Positions 5,723 through 7,848 of a DNA stretch of 7,848 bases are shown here, piece by piece. Made by a program: the position numbers and the translations under genes. The DNA is from Planctomycetota bacterium (GTDB lineage Bacteria > Planctomycetota > Phycisphaerae > WQYP01): positions 1 through 7,848 of the forward strand of contig JAKAYZ010000070.1 of the NCBI GenBank assembly GCA_021816165.1, written 5' to 3'. Position 1 is the stretch's first letter. Every line of letters begins with the position of its first letter. The notes beneath the pieces were generated by a model, which had not been told where the DNA came from, did no database searches, and saw nothing but the letters and a program-made list of their open reading frames with translations.

Positions 5723-7252
5723 TTACCATGACGAAGGCACCGTCACCGTTCGCGGCGTGAAATTCGGCGACCAGTGGAGCTGCCAGAGTTTGGCCAGCGG
5801 CACCGTGTGGGCCGAGCCATCCGTATACACCACGTTCACATTGTTCACATGCCGGTTGATGCAGAAGATGCCCATTTCATCGGTATTGGAAAGTGTGGAG
5901 TTTCCAAGATTAAGATTCGAGGGCACCGGGTCGAGTGACTGCGGAGCGGCATCCGCCCAGATGGCATCGGCAAACAACGGCTGGTCCGGCAGAAGTGCGC
6001 CCTGGTGGGCCCGCGGATCAAAGGAAGGCAGGTTGCCCTGCACCACCATGCCCTTGCCGCGATCGGTAAAGGTTCCGTCGGTGACGATCATGCCATCGAC
6101 GGAATAACCGCCATGGAAGGAGACGGAGCCGGCGGCGTAAATATCGCCGTTGATGGCGGTTTGCCCCTGGAAATCAACATTGCCCAGGCTGACAATATTT
6201 ATATTGACCGCGCCGCCGCCGGAGGGGAATTGCCCGGAGATATCCACATTACCGGTTACCAGCAGAGTGCCGGCGCCGATGATGATGATCTGGCCCGAGG
6301 GCGTAAAATTCCCATTGACGATTTGAATGGGATGTATGGAGAAATCCAGCGTGACATTGCCGGAGCTGCCGGCGTTATTGCCGGGGACGAAGCTGCCGGG
6401 CGCGCGGCCGCTGTTGCCGCAACCGCCGCCGCCGCCGGCACTGCCGCCACGGCCGGAACCGGTGCCGCTTCCAGAGGGGGTCACCGCCCACGGAGAATCC
6501 GCGGCGACCATTTGTTCGAATATTTCGGTAACGTCCGGCGGTTCGAGGCCTTGAACGTTTTGTTCAATGGAGCCGCTGACGTTGGAATTGCCCTTCATGG
6601 CCACGGCGCCGCCGGAGACCACGTTTCCGTTGACGGCTGAACCGCCGACGCCGCTTACCGAGCTGGCGGAATAAACACTGCCGATAAATTGATCATTACC
6701 GCCCAGGGTGGCGCTGCCCATGGAGGCCAGGGCGCCGATGCCGCCGCCGGGCGTGGCATCTTTATTCAGGCCGTAACTGGCAACGGCATTTTCCAGCCAG
6801 GGGTAGCCCGGTGAATAGGGCGGGCCGGACATGTTGATGGAGCCCCACGCCAGATCCGCCGTACCGACGCCGCCGGAGGGCACGGTGGCATCCGGACAGA
6901 CGGCGTTCTCCGCCATTTTGGTGTCATAGGCCTTGAGTTCCTGATACCAGTTACCGGACGGTGTGAAATAATCCGACGGCATGGCGCTGCGATAGTGGGC
7001 GGCATATTCGTTGGCGGCGAGGGCCAACTGATGCAGATTCGAAAGGCACGCCGTGGTGCGGGCCATTTCCCGTGCGCGGGCCAGTCCGCCGATAAGCAGA
7101 CTCACAAGCACAGCCACAATTCCCAGCGCCACCAACAGTTCGGTAAGGCTGAAACCGGCGCCCCGCCGATGGTGCTCCGGGAGAACGCCCCCACCGAGGC
7201 ATTGCAATGGCCGGCGCGCCTTGAACTTTCCAACTTCCAGTTTCGTTGACAT
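5723..7252 (-). CDS. Prepilin-type H-X9-DG protein with inserted beta-solenoid-like region
   Basis: This is a 509-residue secreted or pilus-associated protein. RRGAGFSLTELLVALG (29-44) is a type IV prepilin cleavage site: cut after G33, F34 as +1, E38 as +5, and a hydrophobic helix to about 56. CLSNLHQLALAANEYA (69-84), CPDA (119-122) and SYGLN (159-163) follow the pattern of planctomycete pseudopilin-like proteins. At the end, H468 and the DG at 478-479 form the H-X9-DG motif. Between these lies about 250 residues of Gly/Val/Asn-rich short strands (168-236 and 298-407), with repeated GN(V/F)-type turns such as VTGNVDISGQ and AINGDIYAAGSV. A helical linker (235-257) and a very Gly/Ser-rich spacer (260-297) separate the two blocks. 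The start is set by AGGAG seven bases before the ATG at 7252; the frame stays open upstream to 7396. It ends at a strong terminator. The function is not known; a surface or pseudopilus-tip role is an inference. Confidence 0.8.
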   Translation of the reverse strand: MSTKLEVGKFKARRPLQCLGGGVLPEHHRRGAGFSLTELLVALGIVAVLVSLLIGGLARAREMARTTACLSNLHQLALAANEYAAHYRSAMPSDYFTPSGNWYQELKAYDTKMAENAVCPDATVPSGGVGTADLAWGSINMSGPPYSPGYPWLENAVASYGLNKDATPGGGIGALASMGSATLGGNDQFIGSVYSASSVSGVGGSAVNGNVVSGGAVAMKGNSNVSGSIEQNVQGLEPPDVTEIFEQMVAADSPWAVTPSGSGTGSGRGGSAGGGGGCGNSGRAPGSFVPGNNAGSSGNVTLDFSIHPIQIVNGNFTPSGQIIIIGAGTLLVTGNVDISGQFPSGGGAVNINIVSLGNVDFQGQTAINGDIYAAGSVSFHGGYSVDGMIVTDGTFTDRGKGMVVQGNLPSFDPRAHQGALLPDQPLFADAIWADAAPQSLDPVPSNLNLGNSTLSNTDEMGIFCINRHVNNVNVVYTDGSAHTVPLAKLWQLHWSPNFTPRTVTVPSSW

Positions 7253-7259
7253 GAACGAA

Positions 7260-7264
7260 CTCCT
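7260..7264 (-). promoter_or_regulatory. Ribosome binding site that fixes the prepilin start
   Basis: AGGAG on the minus strand ends 7 bases before the ATG at 7252. The longer in-frame start at 7396 would place 48 non-conserved residues ahead of an already long leader peptide and has no comparable site. Confidence 0.75.
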
Positions 7265-7512
7265 GCCCCTACGGCTGAAATGACCACCTTCGCGGCCTGT
7301 TCGCAGAATTGCATCGACCGTAATCCGGCCGACGATCTCGCAGCGCTGTACAGGCCATGAACAGCGTGCGATGGGCGTGGAGATTGCGCACACCACAATC
7401 CCCCGACAGTTTCTGTTTTCGGCGATTTTTACGGGGACGATGAGCGATTTTCAGCCCGTGTTGCGGCCGGAAAATACGGACCTTGCGATGGGTCTTAAAA
7501 TAACGGCGAGGC

Positions 7513-7534
7513 GATTTTCCCGGCCGGGAAAATC
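7513..7534. promoter_or_regulatory. Perfect 22-bp palindrome
   Basis: The arm GATTTTCCCGG is followed immediately by its exact reverse complement, with no spacer. The sequence GCGATTTT also occurs at 7422-7429 and 7444-7451 on the same strand as the left arm (7511-7518). A dimeric regulator site is one reading; with no loop it is a poor RNA hairpin. It lies about 260 bp upstream of the prepilin start. Confidence 0.55.
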
Positions 7535-7605
7535 AGGTTATCCGACACGGCGGATATAAATAAACAAAATTCCGCCGGTTTTAAACCGGGGCAATCAAGC
7601 GGAAG

Positions 7606-7628
7606 AAAAACGCGCCGGGTTATCGGCG
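7606..7628 (-). terminator. Weak terminator candidate after the ABC-F gene
   Basis: On the minus strand CGCCG and CGGCG (plus 7613-7617 and 7624-7628) form a 5-bp GC stem with a 6-nt loop, followed within two or three bases by TTTTT (plus 7606-7610). It is about 80 bp past the ABC-F stop. The stem is short, so this is tentative. Confidence 0.3.
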
Positions 7629-7707
7629 GGCGTGCGAAAATAAGGCGGCGCGGCGAATGGAGGCGATATGGGACCGCCGGCGCGGCGGGGTTCGGCGGCG
7701 CGCGGCC

Positions 7708-7848
7708 CTATTCTTCGGATTTAATTTCCCACGCGGCCATGGCCTGGGCGAGTTCCACCTTCAGGCGTTCATATTTTTCATTGACGGCTTTGAGCCTGGC
7801 GGGCTGACCGGCCACGGCGGGATCGGCAAAGGACTGTTCGCAGTCCCG
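7708..7848 (-). CDS. ABC-F family ATPase, C-terminal fragment (cut by window edge)
   Basis: Only the last 46 codons and a TAG stop are inside the window. They encode CEQSFADPAVAGQPARLKAV followed by NEKYERLKVELAQAMAAWEI and KSEE. This matches the end of Uup/EttA/YheS-type ABC-F proteins, where a DP.....P..L..L...YE.L...L......WE pattern forms the final helices after the second ATPase domain. ABC-F proteins bind ribosomes and ease translation stalling or give antibiotic resistance; which subgroup this belongs to cannot be told from so short a piece. The ATPase motifs lie outside the window. No partner gene is visible on this side, and the 455-bp gap suggests that it ends its transcript here. 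Confidence 0.6.
   Translation of the reverse strand, partial: RDCEQSFADPAVAGQPARLKAVNEKYERLKVELAQAMAAWEIKSEE

Larger units (their letters stand above)
7253..7707. other. Intergenic region between the ABC-F and prepilin genes
   Basis: These 455 bp hold no gene that I can support. They contain the prepilin ribosome site, a 22-bp palindrome (7513-7534) with GATTTT half-sites upstream, a CCGGTTT/AAACCGG inverted repeat at 7575-7589, a weak terminator candidate (7606-7628) and a GGC-rich low-complexity stretch (about 7640-7705). I could not identify a convincing promoter for the prepilin gene. Confidence 0.6.

Noticed and set aside
6005..6640. Plus-strand open frame of 211 codons opposite the prepilin gene
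   Set aside because: Repetitive Gly/Ala/Asp composition mirrors the GN-rich codons on the other strand. No start signal.
7253..7396. N-terminal extension of the prepilin gene by 48 codons
   Set aside because: AGGAG seven bases before the ATG at 7252 decides the start, and the extension has no signal-peptide character.
7674..7688. CCGCCG/CGGCGG hairpin just after the ABC-F stop
   Set aside because: No T run follows on the minus strand and the region is GGC-rich low complexity, so such stems arise by chance.
2220..7848. Resemblance to the E. coli region yheS-yheT-yheU-yhfA (ABC-F, YheU, OsmC-like)
   Set aside because: The genes are scattered over 5 kb with unrelated genes between. The OsmC protein here has the ACPVLKTL motif, unlike YhfA as I remember it. 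Probably coincidence.

Overview
The window is GC-rich bacterial chromosome with tightly packed genes on both strands. One AT-rich island (about 4306-4480) holds divergent promoters. I saw no rRNA, tRNA, IS element or CRISPR array. The best lineage guess is Planctomycetes, perhaps Phycisphaerae. This is an inference from the prepilin-type protein with an H-X9-DG C-terminal motif and CLSNL-type N-terminal region, and from the style of the MnmA sequence. It is not proven by a marker gene.

Layout: (1) 98-1285, plus strand: an Fsr-like major facilitator transporter whose start lies just after a TATAAT box. (2) 3733-1254, minus strand: an apparent three-gene operon of mnmA (tRNA 2-thiouridylase), a small YheU/UPF0270 protein coupled by an ATGA overlap, and a SprT-like zinc metallopeptidase. 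The last gene overlaps the transporter tail to tail. (3) 4305-3907, minus strand: an OsmC-family peroxidase-like protein with its own promoter and an AT-rich dyad. (4) 4680-5543, plus strand: accD, preceded by about 200 nt of leader with several stem-loops. (5) 7252-5723, minus strand: a 509-residue prepilin-like surface protein with a long glycine-rich, beta-solenoid-like section inside an H-X9-DG scaffold, followed by a clear intrinsic terminator. (6) 7253-7707: intergenic DNA with a 22-bp perfect palindrome. (7) 7848-7708, minus strand: the C-terminal end of an ABC-F-type ATPase.

Most genes are housekeeping: tRNA modification, fatty-acid precursor synthesis, ribosome-associated ATPase and redox defence. 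The less ordinary items are the prepilin/solenoid chimera, a near-identical translated repeat ending both MnmA and the YheU-like protein (with a possible third trace in the SprT-like protein), the structured accD leader, and the palindrome with satellite half-sites. I did not find a clear new multi-gene defence or metabolic system.
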